A DNA stretch of 64,000 bases from Lachnospiraceae bacterium (GCA_028689585.1 JAQVCW010000017.1:1-64000); one strand, 5' to 3'; positions 44,999 through 54,200 are shown, numbered from the stretch's first letter. Notes: generated by a model not told the origin, from the sequence alone. Made by a program: numbers and translations.

Positions 44999-45373
44999 AT
45001 GGGAGGCAATTTATTAACAAACTATGGGGAAGCAGTTGCGATGATACTGTTTGGAATCGGATGCTCCAATCTGCTTTTGCAGAAGAACCTGATTAAGAAA
45101 ATTATCGGCCTGAATATTATGGACACGGCCATTTATCTGTTTCTGGCGGAAAAAGGTTATATTGCCAATAAGATGGCACCGATCATTACGAACGGAGTGC
45201 AGGATGCATCTGCGTATATCAATCCCATTCCAAGCGGTCTGGTGCTGACCGGAATTGTGGTTTCCGTATCGGTGACAGCGCTGATGCTGTCATTGACCAT
45301 CCGTCTGTATCAGCGGTACCATACCCTGGATATGGATGAAATCTCCGTCATGATCAAGAAGGAGGGCAAGTAA
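44999..45373 (+). CDS. mnhC: Mrp/Mbh-type antiporter subunit C (NuoK-like)
   Basis: ATG 44999 (MGGNLLTNYGEAVAMILFGI) begins two bases after the previous stop and follows AAGGGGGGACG; a longer frame from 44924 is internal to the upstream gene. The 124 residues form three membrane helices in the NuoK/MnhC pattern, with IGLNIMDTAIYLFLAEKGYI near 37-56 and the conserved DPIPSGLVLTGIVVSV-like helix (here NPIPSGLVLTGIVVSVSVTA near 76-95). Normal length. It precedes the first large pump subunit. Confidence 0.9.
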   Translation: MGGNLLTNYGEAVAMILFGIGCSNLLLQKNLIKKIIGLNIMDTAIYLFLAEKGYIANKMAPIITNGVQDASAYINPIPSGLVLTGIVVSVSVTALMLSLTIRLYQRYHTLDMDEISVMIKKEGK

Positions 45374-46879
45374 ATGCTGGATTTTGTTCAGAATTTTCCC
45401 TGCTTTTCTATTTTGTTGTGTATGTTTGCCGGAATTATCAGCTCCGCATTAAACGGGAAGAGCGCAAAGCTGCTGAACCGGTGTGTGCTGATTTTGATTA
45501 CGGTTATGTCAGCCGTTCTGCTGGTCTATCTGGTGGGAAAGGGAGAAAGCTTTGTCTATGTGGCGGGATCCTTTCCGGCACCCTGGGGCAATGAACTGCG
45601 GGCCGGTGTGCTGGAAGCGGGCATGGCGCTGTTTTTCTGCATTATCATGCTGCTGTCTCTGCTGGGCGGCGGTTACAAGCTGGATCTGGAGCTGGAGCAT
45701 GGCAAAGAAAAACTGTATTATATCATGATCAATCTGCTGATGAGTTCTCTGCTGGCTCTGATTTATACCAATGATATGTTTACCGCCTATGTTTTCGTGG
45801 AGATCAATACCATTTCCGCCTGCGGCCTGATTATGATACGGCAGTGGGGCAGGACCATTGAGGCGGCCACCAGATATATGATCATGAGTCTGTTAGGTTC
45901 CGGTCTTTTGCTGATGGGACTTGTGTTCCTCTACGGCATTACCGGACATCTGCTGATGAGCAATATTCATACTCAGGTGGTGCAGATTGCTGCTACGGAA
46001 ACCTACCGGGTTCCGCTGATGGTGACGATCGCGCTGATCTGTGTGGGGCTTGCGATCAAAAGTGCACTGTTTCCGTTTCACAACTGGCTGCCGGATGCCT
46101 ATGGCTATTCTACGGTATCTTCAGCGGCGATTTTATCCTCACTTGTTTCCAAGGGGTACATTTTTCTGCTGATCAAGATCATTTACCGTGTTATCGGTTT
46201 CAACATCATACAGGACAGCAAGGTGATCAATATTTTGTTTGTCTTCGGTCTGGCGGGCATGATCTTCGGTTCACTCAGTGCAATGAAGGAAAAGGATATC
46301 CGCCGGATGATCGCTTACTCCTCCGTGGCTCAGATCGGCTATATCTATATGGGATTTGGCCTGGGAACCACGGCAGGAATGATCGCCAGTATTTTTCATA
46401 TTATTTCCCACGCGGCCAGCAAATCTCTTTTATTCGTATCGGCGGCGGGATTGTCGGATGTGTCGGGAGACAGTACGGACTTTTTTGATCTGACCGGGGC
46501 GGCATACCGGAACAAGGCGGCCGGGGCTGCTTTTACGGTGGGTTCCTTATCCATGGTGGGTCTGCCCCTCTTTGCGGGCTTTATTTCCAAGCTGCTGTTT
46601 GCCCAGGCGGCAGCCATCAGCAGCAGTTGGAAAATGCTGCCCACACTGGTGGTTCTGGCGCTCAGCACTATTTTGAATGCAATTTACTTTATGAAAACGG
46701 TGGTGCGTATCTATACACCGGTAAAATGGAATGCGGTTCTTCACAGTAAGGTAACCATCAAAGACAATCCGGTTACGGCATTTGCGCTGTTTTTATTTAT
46801 TGTATTAAATATACTGCTTGGCATGTGCTCACAGCCGGTCATGAATTTGATCAATTCCGGCCTTCACATGTTTGCTTAG
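45374..46879 (+). CDS. Proton-conducting antiporter subunit, MnhD/NuoN-like (pump 1)
   Basis: The 501-residue protein has about 14 membrane helices and the NuoL/M/N fold. The key residues of ion translocation are visible: Glu in YVFVEINTISACGL near 139 (helix 5), Lys in ICVGLAIKSALFPFHNWLPD near 229 (helix 7), SLVSKGYIFLLIK near 260, and the RRMIAYSSVAQIGYI helix near 315. The start is in the stop of mnhC (AAGTAAATG) after AAGGAGGG. It is the first of four successive pump-type subunits, and the most diverged of them. Confidence 0.88.
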   Translation: MLDFVQNFPCFSILLCMFAGIISSALNGKSAKLLNRCVLILITVMSAVLLVYLVGKGESFVYVAGSFPAPWGNELRAGVLEAGMALFFCIIMLLSLLGGGYKLDLELEHGKEKLYYIMINLLMSSLLALIYTNDMFTAYVFVEINTISACGLIMIRQWGRTIEAATRYMIMSLLGSGLLLMGLVFLYGITGHLLMSNIHTQVVQIAATETYRVPLMVTIALICVGLAIKSALFPFHNWLPDAYGYSTVSSAAILSSLVSKGYIFLLIKIIYRVIGFNIIQDSKVINILFVFGLAGMIFGSLSAMKEKDIRRMIAYSSVAQIGYIYMGFGLGTTAGMIASIFHIISHAASKSLLFVSAAGLSDVSGDSTDFFDLTGAAYRNKAAGAAFTVGSLSMVGLPLFAGFISKLLFAQAAAISSSWKMLPTLVVLALSTILNAIYFMKTVVRIYTPVKWNAVLHSKVTIKDNPVTAFALFLFIVLNILLGMCSQPVMNLINSGLHMFA

Positions 46880-46893
46880 GAGGGAAAAAGAAA

Positions 46894-48378
46894 ATGAAAG
46901 AATGTATGATTGCTGCTATATTTTTCCCCATATTGTCCGGAGTGCTGCTGCTGATTTCCTCTTTACGCGATAAAATGCGGACGGATCGAAAACGGGTTTT
47001 GACCTATGTGGGGGCTGCATTTTTGCTGACGGCTCTGCTGGTGGTGGTGACGGTGCTTGGGACAGGAGAGAAGAGCGTTACGTTATTCTGGCTGATGAAA
47101 GACATTCCGGTTTATTTTTCTCTGGATCGTCTGGGAAGCCTGTTTGTCATCGTCATCACCATTGTGTGGGTATCGGCAGGCTTTTTTTCCTTCGAATATA
47201 TGAAGCACGAAGGAAAAGAAAAGCGCTTTTTTGGTTTTTATCTGGTGACCTTCGGTGTGCTGATTGCGCTGTGCTGCTCCGGCAACCTGGTTACCATGTA
47301 CTTATTCTATGAACTGATGACGCTGGCTTCCATGCCGTTGGTTTTACATAATGAATCCAAACCTGCCATCATGGCGGCGCTGAAATATCTCTTCTATTCC
47401 ATGTTGGGCGCTTATCTTTCTCTGTTTGGCATCTTTGTTCTGTATCATTACAGCAGTGACCTGACCTTTACGGCAGGCGGTTTTCTGGGGGCGATGGCAG
47501 CAGGACCGGAAGCGCTGCTTTTGATCGCCCTGTTTTGCATGGTCCTGGGGTTTGGCGTCAAGGCCGGGATGTTTCCCATGCACGCGTGGCTGCCCACAGC
47601 TCATCCGGTGGCGCCTTCGCCGGCTTCGGCAGTACTGTCCAGCACAATTGTAAAAGCCGGTGTGCTGGCACTGATCCGGGTGATCTATTATGTGGCAGGT
47701 CCATCCCTGCTGGCAGGCACCTGGGTGCAGTATGCCTGGATGATTTTGTCGCTGATTACCGTATTTATGGGTTCTATGCTGGCTTACCGGGAAAAGGTGT
47801 TCAAAAAAAGGCTGGCTTACTCTACCGTCAGCCAGGTTTCTTATATTTTATTCGGTCTGTCTCTGATGAATTCGGCGGCAATGACAGGAGCTCTGCTCCA
47901 TGTGGTGTTTCACGCATTTATTAAATGCACTCTGTTTTTAACTGCCGGGGTGATCATTTACAAGACAGGAAAAACCAATGTGGATGATTTTAGGGGGATT
48001 GGAAAGGAAATGCCGGTTACGATCTGGTGCTATACCTTTGCGTCTCTAGGACTGATCGGCATTCCGCCGGCCAGTGGTTTTATCAGCAAATGGTATCTGG
48101 CGCAGGGGGCATTGACCTCCGGGCTTTCTGTTTTTTCCTGGCTGGGACCGGTGGTGCTGCTGGTGAGCGCGCTGCTGACGGCCGGGTATCTGCTTCCGGT
48201 CACGATGAAGGGATTTTTGCCCGGAGCGGATTATGACTACGGGGCGCTGCAGAAAAAAGAACCGTCCCTGTGGATGCTGATTCCGCTGATCGTGCTTACG
48301 GTTCTTTCCGTTGGTCTTGGCGTGATCCCGGGGCCGCTGACTGATTTCATCCGCCAGATTGCGGCGGGACTGATGTAG
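46894..48378 (+). CDS. Proton-conducting antiporter subunit, MnhD-like (pump 2)
   Basis: ATG 46894 follows AGGAGGGAAAAAG; the open frame to 46825 overlaps the preceding gene and has no site. The 494 residues contain LFYELMTLASMPLVLHNESK near 137-156 (helix-5 Glu), FGVKAGMFPMHAWLPTAHPV near 218-237 (helix-7 Lys), SSTIVKAGVLALIRVIYY near 248-265, and KRLAYSTVSQVSYILFGLSL near 306. All motifs for proton translocation are intact. About 14 membrane helices. It has 15 bases to the gene before and 16 to the gene after. Confidence 0.9.
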   Translation: MKECMIAAIFFPILSGVLLLISSLRDKMRTDRKRVLTYVGAAFLLTALLVVVTVLGTGEKSVTLFWLMKDIPVYFSLDRLGSLFVIVITIVWVSAGFFSFEYMKHEGKEKRFFGFYLVTFGVLIALCCSGNLVTMYLFYELMTLASMPLVLHNESKPAIMAALKYLFYSMLGAYLSLFGIFVLYHYSSDLTFTAGGFLGAMAAGPEALLLIALFCMVLGFGVKAGMFPMHAWLPTAHPVAPSPASAVLSSTIVKAGVLALIRVIYYVAGPSLLAGTWVQYAWMILSLITVFMGSMLAYREKVFKKRLAYSTVSQVSYILFGLSLMNSAAMTGALLHVVFHAFIKCTLFLTAGVIIYKTGKTNVDDFRGIGKEMPVTIWCYTFASLGLIGIPPASGFISKWYLAQGALTSGLSVFSWLGPVVLLVSALLTAGYLLPVTMKGFLPGADYDYGALQKKEPSLWMLIPLIVLTVLSVGLGVIPGPLTDFIRQIAAGLM

Positions 48379-48394
48379 AAAGGAGGAATCACAA

Positions 48395-49873
48395 ATGAAT
48401 GAAGTAATTTTATTTTTGGTAGTATTGCTGCCGGTGATTGGCGGAATTCTGATTCCCCTTCTGCCTTATAAGAACCGGAAACAGATGATGGTCTATATCG
48501 AAGTGATCGTGCTGCTGACATCCGCTGCCGCATTTTATATGCTGTTTCACAGACCGTCCAGGGGCTTCACGCTGATTTATTTTACCGGAAATCTGACCAT
48601 ACGGTTCCATCTGGATGGCCTTGGCTGTGTATTTGTGGGACTGCTTGCCTCTCTGTGGCCGCTGGCTACCCTGTATGCATTTGAATACATGACAAAAGAG
48701 GGACATGAAAAAATATTCTTTATGTTTTATACCATCACTTATGGTGTTACGCTGGGAATTGCCCTGTCGGACAATATTCTGACCCTGTACTGTTTTTATG
48801 AAATGCTTACACTGGTCACGCTGCCTCTGGTGATGCATACGCTGAGCAGAGAAGCGATCCTGGCCAGCCGGAAATATCTGTATTATTCTCTTGGAGGCGC
48901 GGCATTTTCCTTTATCGGAATGGTATTTATTATCAGCTTCGGCACTTCTTCCCAGTTCCTGCTGGGTGGTGTGATGGATCCGGTGAAGATCGGAAACCGC
49001 CAGAATCTGCTGTACCTGGTCTATGTGCTCACCTTCTTTGGATTTGGCGTGAAAGCGGCCGTTTGCCCCTTTAATTCATGGCTTCCGGATGCCGGTGTGG
49101 CACCCACACCGGTCACCGCGCTGCTGCATGCAGTGGCAGTGGTCAAATCCGGTGCATTTGCGATCATGCGGGTTACCTTCTACAGCTTTGGAACAGGCTT
49201 TCTAAGAGGGAGCTGGGCTCAGTATGTGACCATGGCGGCGGCTGTGATTACCATTGTCTATGGCTGCAGCATTGCGCTGAAGGAAACCCACCTTAAGCGG
49301 CGGCTGGCTTATTCCACCATCAGTAATCTGTCCTATATCCTGTTTGGAGTGACGATCATGACACCCCTGGGGCTGGTGGGAGCGCTGTGTCATCTGATCT
49401 TTCATGCAGTGATCAAAATCTGCGCGTTTTTCTGTGCAGGTGCGGTCATCCACCAGACAGAACGGAATTATATCAATGAACTGGATGGACTGGGCCGGAA
49501 AATGCCGAAGGTATTTATCGTCTTTACCATTTCAGGACTGGCTCTGATGGGAGTGCCCGGTCTGTGCGGATTTATCAGCAAATGGAACCTGGCAAAGGCG
49601 GCGTTATCCAGCGGAAATATGCTGGCGGTCGCAGGCGTTGGCTGTCTGCTGGTTTCCGCGATATTGACGGCAATCTATATGATGAGCACCTCTGTGCGGG
49701 CATTTTTTCCGGGAAAGGATTTTGACTACAGCACATTAAAGGATGCAAGGGATCCCAACTGGATGATGCTGCTGCCGCTGGTGCTGTTTGTGATCGCCAT
49801 GGTCATTTTTGGACTGCATTCAGCGCCCCTGGTTTCCTGGTTCACAGATATCGCAAATGGCGTATTTAAATAG
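48395..49873 (+). CDS. Proton-conducting antiporter subunit, MnhD-like (pump 3)
   Basis: The 492 residues resemble pump 2 and carry YCFYEMLTLVTLPLVMHTLS near 131-150 (helix-5 Glu), FGVKAAVCPFNSWLPDAGVA near 215-234 (helix-7 Lys), HAVAVVKSGAFAIMRVTFYS near 243-262, and RRLAYSTISNLSYILFG near 302. The alternative sequence CPFNSWLPDAG separates it from pump 2. The start follows AGAAAGGAGG. Pumps 2 and 3 look like an old gene duplication, since gene length, order of motifs and spacing agree. Confidence 0.9.
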   Translation: MNEVILFLVVLLPVIGGILIPLLPYKNRKQMMVYIEVIVLLTSAAAFYMLFHRPSRGFTLIYFTGNLTIRFHLDGLGCVFVGLLASLWPLATLYAFEYMTKEGHEKIFFMFYTITYGVTLGIALSDNILTLYCFYEMLTLVTLPLVMHTLSREAILASRKYLYYSLGGAAFSFIGMVFIISFGTSSQFLLGGVMDPVKIGNRQNLLYLVYVLTFFGFGVKAAVCPFNSWLPDAGVAPTPVTALLHAVAVVKSGAFAIMRVTFYSFGTGFLRGSWAQYVTMAAAVITIVYGCSIALKETHLKRRLAYSTISNLSYILFGVTIMTPLGLVGALCHLIFHAVIKICAFFCAGAVIHQTERNYINELDGLGRKMPKVFIVFTISGLALMGVPGLCGFISKWNLAKAALSSGNMLAVAGVGCLLVSAILTAIYMMSTSVRAFFPGKDFDYSTLKDARDPNWMMLLPLVLFVIAMVIFGLHSAPLVSWFTDIANGVFK

Positions 49874-49884
49874 GAGGGAACGAG

Positions 49885-51978
49885 ATGAATTCAAATTATA
49901 GTTTGCTGTTTCTTATATTTTTTCCCATGCTCGGCGCCCTCGTAACTTACGGGATTGGAAGAAAAAATAAAAGAGCCAGAGATTTTTCCGCAGACCTTGT
50001 GGTAGTCGTGGAATTTCTGGTGATGCTGTCTCTTGCACTGCAGAAGGGAAGCATGGAAGGACTGAGCGTGCCCGGAGTCTGCGGCATGGGGCTGAATTTT
50101 ACCCTGGATGGCTTCCGGAAGCTGTATGGTCTGGTCATTGCTCTGATGTGGATGATGACCACCATTTTTTCCAGAGAATATTTCATCCATTACCGCAATC
50201 GCAACCGGTATTACCTGTTCAATCTGCTGACACTGGGCGCTACGATGGGCGTGTTCTTATCCAGTGACCTGTATACCACCTTTATTTTCTTTGAGATGAT
50301 GTCCTTTACCTCTTACGTCTGGGTGGCACAGGATGAAAAAAAACCTTCTCTGCGGGCGGCGGAGACGTATCTGGCGGTGGCTGTGATCGGCGGTCTGGTG
50401 ATGCTGATGGGGATTTTCCTTTTGTATGCCCAGATCGGTACGCTGAATATGGCAGATCTGGCAGCGGCCTGCGGGGCCAGCCGGAATAAACCGCTTTTGT
50501 ATGCGGCCGGCGTGTGCATGGCATTCGGTTTTGGAGCGAAAGCGGGTGCATTTCCGCTGCATATCTGGCTCCCCAAGGCGCATCCGGTGGCACCGGCACC
50601 GGCATCGGCGCTGCTGTCCGGTATCCTGACCAAGTCCGGAATCTTTGGCATTCTGGTAATTAGCTGCAATATGTTTTACGGAGATGGGAACTGGGGACGG
50701 TTCCTTCTGGTCATTGGATTGATCACCATGGCCGGAGGAGCTGTTCTGGCTGTATTTTCCGTAGATTTGAAAAGAACCCTGGCCTGCTCCTCCATGTCCC
50801 AGATCGGATTTATCCTTACGGGAATCGCTATGATGTGCCTGCTGGGAGAGGAAAATGCTCTGGCGGCCAGAGGCACTCTGCTTCACATGGTCAATCACTC
50901 TCTGATCAAGCTGGTGCTGTTTCTGTGTGCCGGAGTGGTCTATATGAATCTTCACAAACTGAATTTAAACGATATCCGGGGCTTTGGCAGAAAGAAACCG
51001 CTGCTGAATTTTGTGTTTTTGATGGGTGCCCTGAGCATTGCCGGTGTTCCGCTGTTTTCAGGATATATCAGCAAGACACTGCTGCATGAGAGCATCCTTG
51101 AATATTCTGCTTCCGGGCTGTTCAAAGCGGCGGAATGGATTTTCCTGTGCAGCGGCGGCCTGACCGCAGCGTATATGACAAAGCTGTATCTGGCTCTGTT
51201 TGTGGAGAAAAATGCGGATGCGAAGCTTCAGCAGAGATTTGATTCCATGAAGCACTATATGAATACGGAGAGCGCATTTGCCCTGACGGTCAGTGCGGTG
51301 CTGCTGCCTTTGATGGGAATCTGGCCCCATCAGACCATGGATCAGTTGGCACAGGGCGGACTGGAATTTCTTCGCGGGGCAGAACTGGAAGAGAGCATTT
51401 CCTATTTCAGCTTTGGAAATCTGAAGGGAGGATTGATTTCCCTCTCTATCGGAGCCGTGGTTTATCTGGGGCTGATCCGTCCTCTGCTGATGAGCAGAAG
51501 AACCGATGCGGCCAGTGGGGCTGCGGACACGGAAAATGGAGAAGAGATCCGTGAATATGTGGATCGCTGGCCGAAATGGCTGGATCTGGAGGAAGTGATT
51601 TACCGTCCGCTGCTGCTGCGCCTCCTGCCATTTGTGTTCGGAGTGATCTGCCGCGCATTGGACAGCCTGGTGGATACCATTATTGTGATATTGAGAAAGA
51701 CGGTATACCGGGATAAGGGAATCCCATATGAACTCCCGGAAGGAAATCTGTTTACAAAGGCGGTGGGCAGTATTTTAAATGGATGCGCCTTTCTGCTGAA
51801 TAAAACCTTCCGGAAACGCAATCCGATCACAAGGGATTATGTGCATCAGCTTGCCATGGTCAAGGCGGCGCTGGCGGAGAGCAATACGCTGATCGGGCGG
51901 AGCCTGTCATTTGGACTGCTGCTGTTTGCGATGGGGCTGCTGGCTACGCTGGTGTATCTGCTGACAGGAGCGCTTTAA
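49885..51978 (+). CDS. Large antiporter subunit, NuoL/MnhA-like (pump 4)
   Basis: The longest pump, 697 residues. The N-terminal 450 residues hold the usual fold: FIFFEMMSFTSYVWVAQDEK near 132 (helix-5 Glu), FGFGAKAGAFPLHIWLPKAH near 214-233 (helix-7 Lys), and KRTLACSSMSQIGFILTGIA near 295. A C-terminal part of about 190 residues contains a soluble linker (YVDRWPKWLDLEEVIYRPLL near 553) and two further helices, reminiscent of the lateral arm of NuoL but shorter. The start follows TAGGAGGG. It ends the ten-gene operon; no hydrogenase or quinone module follows, but a cobalamin riboswitch. Confidence 0.88.
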   Translation: MNSNYSLLFLIFFPMLGALVTYGIGRKNKRARDFSADLVVVVEFLVMLSLALQKGSMEGLSVPGVCGMGLNFTLDGFRKLYGLVIALMWMMTTIFSREYFIHYRNRNRYYLFNLLTLGATMGVFLSSDLYTTFIFFEMMSFTSYVWVAQDEKKPSLRAAETYLAVAVIGGLVMLMGIFLLYAQIGTLNMADLAAACGASRNKPLLYAAGVCMAFGFGAKAGAFPLHIWLPKAHPVAPAPASALLSGILTKSGIFGILVISCNMFYGDGNWGRFLLVIGLITMAGGAVLAVFSVDLKRTLACSSMSQIGFILTGIAMMCLLGEENALAARGTLLHMVNHSLIKLVLFLCAGVVYMNLHKLNLNDIRGFGRKKPLLNFVFLMGALSIAGVPLFSGYISKTLLHESILEYSASGLFKAAEWIFLCSGGLTAAYMTKLYLALFVEKNADAKLQQRFDSMKHYMNTESAFALTVSAVLLPLMGIWPHQTMDQLAQGGLEFLRGAELEESISYFSFGNLKGGLISLSIGAVVYLGLIRPLLMSRRTDAASGAADTENGEEIREYVDRWPKWLDLEEVIYRPLLLRLLPFVFGVICRALDSLVDTIIVILRKTVYRDKGIPYELPEGNLFTKAVGSILNGCAFLLNKTFRKRNPITRDYVHQLAMVKAALAESNTLIGRSLSFGLLLFAMGLLATLVYLLTGAL

Positions 51979-52067
51979 ATGAGGACGTCCGTAAACTTGA
52001 GGTGAAAACGGGTTGTAATTCCAATCTGATTGTGCTAATCTTAGGAAAGATTTTAAATTTCATAGAG

Positions 52068-52304
52068 AGCATTCGGTGTCGGATGCAGTGTCTGCTGCAT
52101 CTGATGAAAAGGGAAACAGGTGAGAATCCTGTACGAACTCGTCACTGTATCCATAGGGAGCAAAAAAGCGCGGCAGCAGCCGTCAAAGCCACTGGGAAAG
52201 ATTTTAGCTTCAGTCCATTTGCGCAGGCAGATTCTGGATGAGCTGATATTCCGGGAAGGCTGCAGAATGCGAAGAACTATAAGTCAGGAGACCTGCCAGA
52301 TGCT
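52068..52304 (+). promoter_or_regulatory. Cobalamin riboswitch of the uptake/tetrapyrrole operon
   Basis: Closing stem AGCAT (52068-52072) / ATGCT (52300-52304). Core AAAGGGAAACAGGTGAGAAT then CCTGTACGAACTCGTCACTG at about 52108-52147, a GCCACTGGGAAA block near 52188, and the 3' part AAGTCAGGAGACCTGCC (52281-52297) match cobalamin riboswitches. It is longer than usual because a copy of the dispersed hairpin repeat (52209-52252) lies inside. Upstream bases 51979-52067 show no clear promoter. Confidence 0.85.
52209..52252 (+). repeat. Dispersed hairpin repeat, copy inside the riboswitch
   Basis: TTCAGTCCATTTGC-GCAG-GCAGATTC, then TGGATGAGCTGATATTCC aligns with copies D-F over its whole length. 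It lies between the CACTGGGAAA segment and the GGAAGGCTGCAG segment of the riboswitch, where peripheral stems vary between riboswitches. Confidence 0.75.
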
Positions 52305-52377
52305 GTACGGAAGCGTAAGCTTCAAACCACGAGTAACTGGTCGTATTTACTGAGAAAATTCAGAGCTTGTTCTTAGT

Positions 52378-52412
52378 ATGCCCTTTTACCATTGGTAGAA
52401 GGGCATTTCTTG
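52378..52412 (+). terminator. Terminator of the second cobalamin riboswitch
   Basis: ATGCCCTTTTACC pairs with GGTAGAAGGGCAT (13 bp, one G-U) around ATT, followed by TTCTTGT. Located 73 bases after the riboswitch and before the first gene, as expected for its expression platform. Confidence 0.8.
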
Positions 52413-52416
52413 TCGG

Positions 52417-52487
52417 ATTTTCTATGGAAACGTGACATGCAGCGTCAGCCCATTTGCCGCAGGCAGATTTAAAATGGACTGATGCTC
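52417..52487 (+). repeat. Dispersed hairpin repeat, copy D
   Basis: Left flank ATTTTCTATGG and TGACATGCAGCG, then core TCAGCCCATTTGCC-GC-AGGCAGATT and AATGGACTGATGCTC. It ends 20 bases before the start of the binding-protein gene, right in front of its AAGGAG. Confidence 0.85.
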
Positions 52488-52507
52488 AAAGCTTAAGGAG
52501 AGAAAAA

Positions 52508-54085
52508 ATGAAGCATTTGAAGAGGATAGCAGCGGAAGCCTTATTTTTGATGATGATGGGAAGCCTGTCAGCGGGATGCTATGGAGAAAATGCATCGAAA
52601 GCAGATCAGGAACAGACATTGGCGGACGGCATTTATCAGGCGGAGGTGACACTGAGCGGAGGCTCCGGAAGAGCCGGCATTGAATCTCCGGTAAAGCTGA
52701 CCGCAGAAAATGGGCAGATTACGGCAGATATTATCTGGAGCAGTTCTTATTATGACTATATGCTGGTGGACGGCGAAAAATATGAAGCGGTAAATACGGA
52801 GGGCAGCTCAGAGTTTTTGATTCCGGTTCTGGGATTTGATTATGAGATGCCTGTGACCGCGGATACAGTGGCCATGAGTACCCCCCATGAGATTGAATAT
52901 ACGCTGAACTTTGATTTTTCTTCGGTTGCGGAGTGGACGGATACGGCTGCCTCATCGAATGGTGAAGCAGTGCCGGATGCGGCGGCTGAAGAAAAAGAAA
53001 GCAGAGGAGCCGGAGCGGATGAGTCAGGGACAGAGATCCCAGGTCTGACTTTTGATCACACCATGCCGCTGAAATATGCTCAGAATTTTACTGTGGAATA
53101 TTATCAGGGCGGATATGCATTGATTACGCTTCGGGAGGATGGACGTTTTCTGGTGGTGCCGGAGGGCATGAGCGCACCGGAAGGTCTGGATGAGGATATC
53201 GTGGTGCTGCAGCAGCCGATACAGAATATCTATCTGGTAGCCACATCCGCCATGGATTTTTTTGCATCTCTGGAGGGGATGGATTCCATCAGGCTGTCGG
53301 GCACCAGGGCAGACGGCTGGTATGTGGAAGAGGCCAGGGCAGCCATGGAAGCCGGTAAAATTCTTTATGCAGGAAAATACAACGCTCCGGATTATGAACA
53401 GATCGTGGCCCAGAACTGCGGCCTTTCTATTGAATCCACGATGATCTACCACACCCCGGAAGTGAAGGAAAAGCTGGAAGAGTTTGGTATTCCGGTGCTG
53501 GTGGAGCATTCCAGCTATGAAGCGCATCCTCTGGGAAGGGCTGAGTGGATCAAGCTGTATGGTGTGCTGCTGGGGAAAGAAGAACTGGCGGACACTCTGT
53601 TTGAGGCACAGACAGAAAAGCTGAGTGCGGTGGAGAGTCAGGAAAGTACCGGAAAGACGGTGGCTTTTTTCTACATCAGCTCCAACGGATATGTGAATGT
53701 GCGTAAATCAGGGGATTACGTGGCAAAGATGATCGAGCTGGCGGGAGGAAGTTATATTTTCCCGGATCTGGGCGAGGGAGACAATGCACTGTCTACCATG
53801 AATATGCAGATGGAGGATTTTTATGCAGGTGCAAAAGATGCGGACTTCATCATTTACAACAGTACCATTGACGGAGAATTGCAGAACATATCGGAGCTTT
53901 TGAAAAAGAGTGAACTGCTGGCCGGTTTTAAGGCGGTGAAGAATGGAAATGTATGGTGCACCACCCAGAATCTGTTTCAGAAGACAACGGGACTGGCGGA
54001 TATGATCGTGGATATACATACCATGTTAAGCAGCGGGGATCCGGTGAATGAGCAGTATACTTATATGTACCATATGGCAGACTGA
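52508..54085 (+). CDS. Corrinoid/iron-complex-type ABC transporter binding lipoprotein with extra N-terminal domain
   Basis: The likely ligand-capturing part of a B12 uptake system, judged from the riboswitch in front. ATG 52508 follows AAGGAG; the frame upstream (to 52454) is the translated repeat. A lipoprotein signal (FLMMMGSLSAGC, Cys near residue 23) anchors it outside the membrane. Residues about 35-135 form an unfamiliar beta-rich domain starting DGIYQAEVTLSGG; a low-complexity linker follows; residues about 180-525 are a class III binding protein with IYLVATSAMDFFASL, YAGKYNAPDYEQI and EHSSYEAHPLGRAEW. The 526-residue length is much above the usual 300-350. Iron-siderophore or heme specificity cannot be excluded. 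Confidence 0.82.
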   Translation: MKHLKRIAAEALFLMMMGSLSAGCYGENASKADQEQTLADGIYQAEVTLSGGSGRAGIESPVKLTAENGQITADIIWSSSYYDYMLVDGEKYEAVNTEGSSEFLIPVLGFDYEMPVTADTVAMSTPHEIEYTLNFDFSSVAEWTDTAASSNGEAVPDAAAEEKESRGAGADESGTEIPGLTFDHTMPLKYAQNFTVEYYQGGYALITLREDGRFLVVPEGMSAPEGLDEDIVVLQQPIQNIYLVATSAMDFFASLEGMDSIRLSGTRADGWYVEEARAAMEAGKILYAGKYNAPDYEQIVAQNCGLSIESTMIYHTPEVKEKLEEFGIPVLVEHSSYEAHPLGRAEWIKLYGVLLGKEELADTLFEAQTEKLSAVESQESTGKTVAFFYISSNGYVNVRKSGDYVAKMIELAGGSYIFPDLGEGDNALSTMNMQMEDFYAGAKDADFIIYNSTIDGELQNISELLKKSELLAGFKAVKNGNVWCTTQNLFQKTTGLADMIVDIHTMLSSGDPVNEQYTYMYHMAD

Positions 54086-54200
54086 AAACCATATGGCGGA
54101 CTGAAAAAACAGACCAGAATCACTATCTGGAAAACAAAGGAACGTGTGTGCGGTCACAGGATAAAGCAGAAATACAAAAGAGCAGCGGGAAAGGAAGAAA

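Noticed and set aside
52120..52353. Small open frames 52002-52241 and 52120-52353
   Set aside because: They lie entirely in the cobalamin riboswitch, which explains this DNA.
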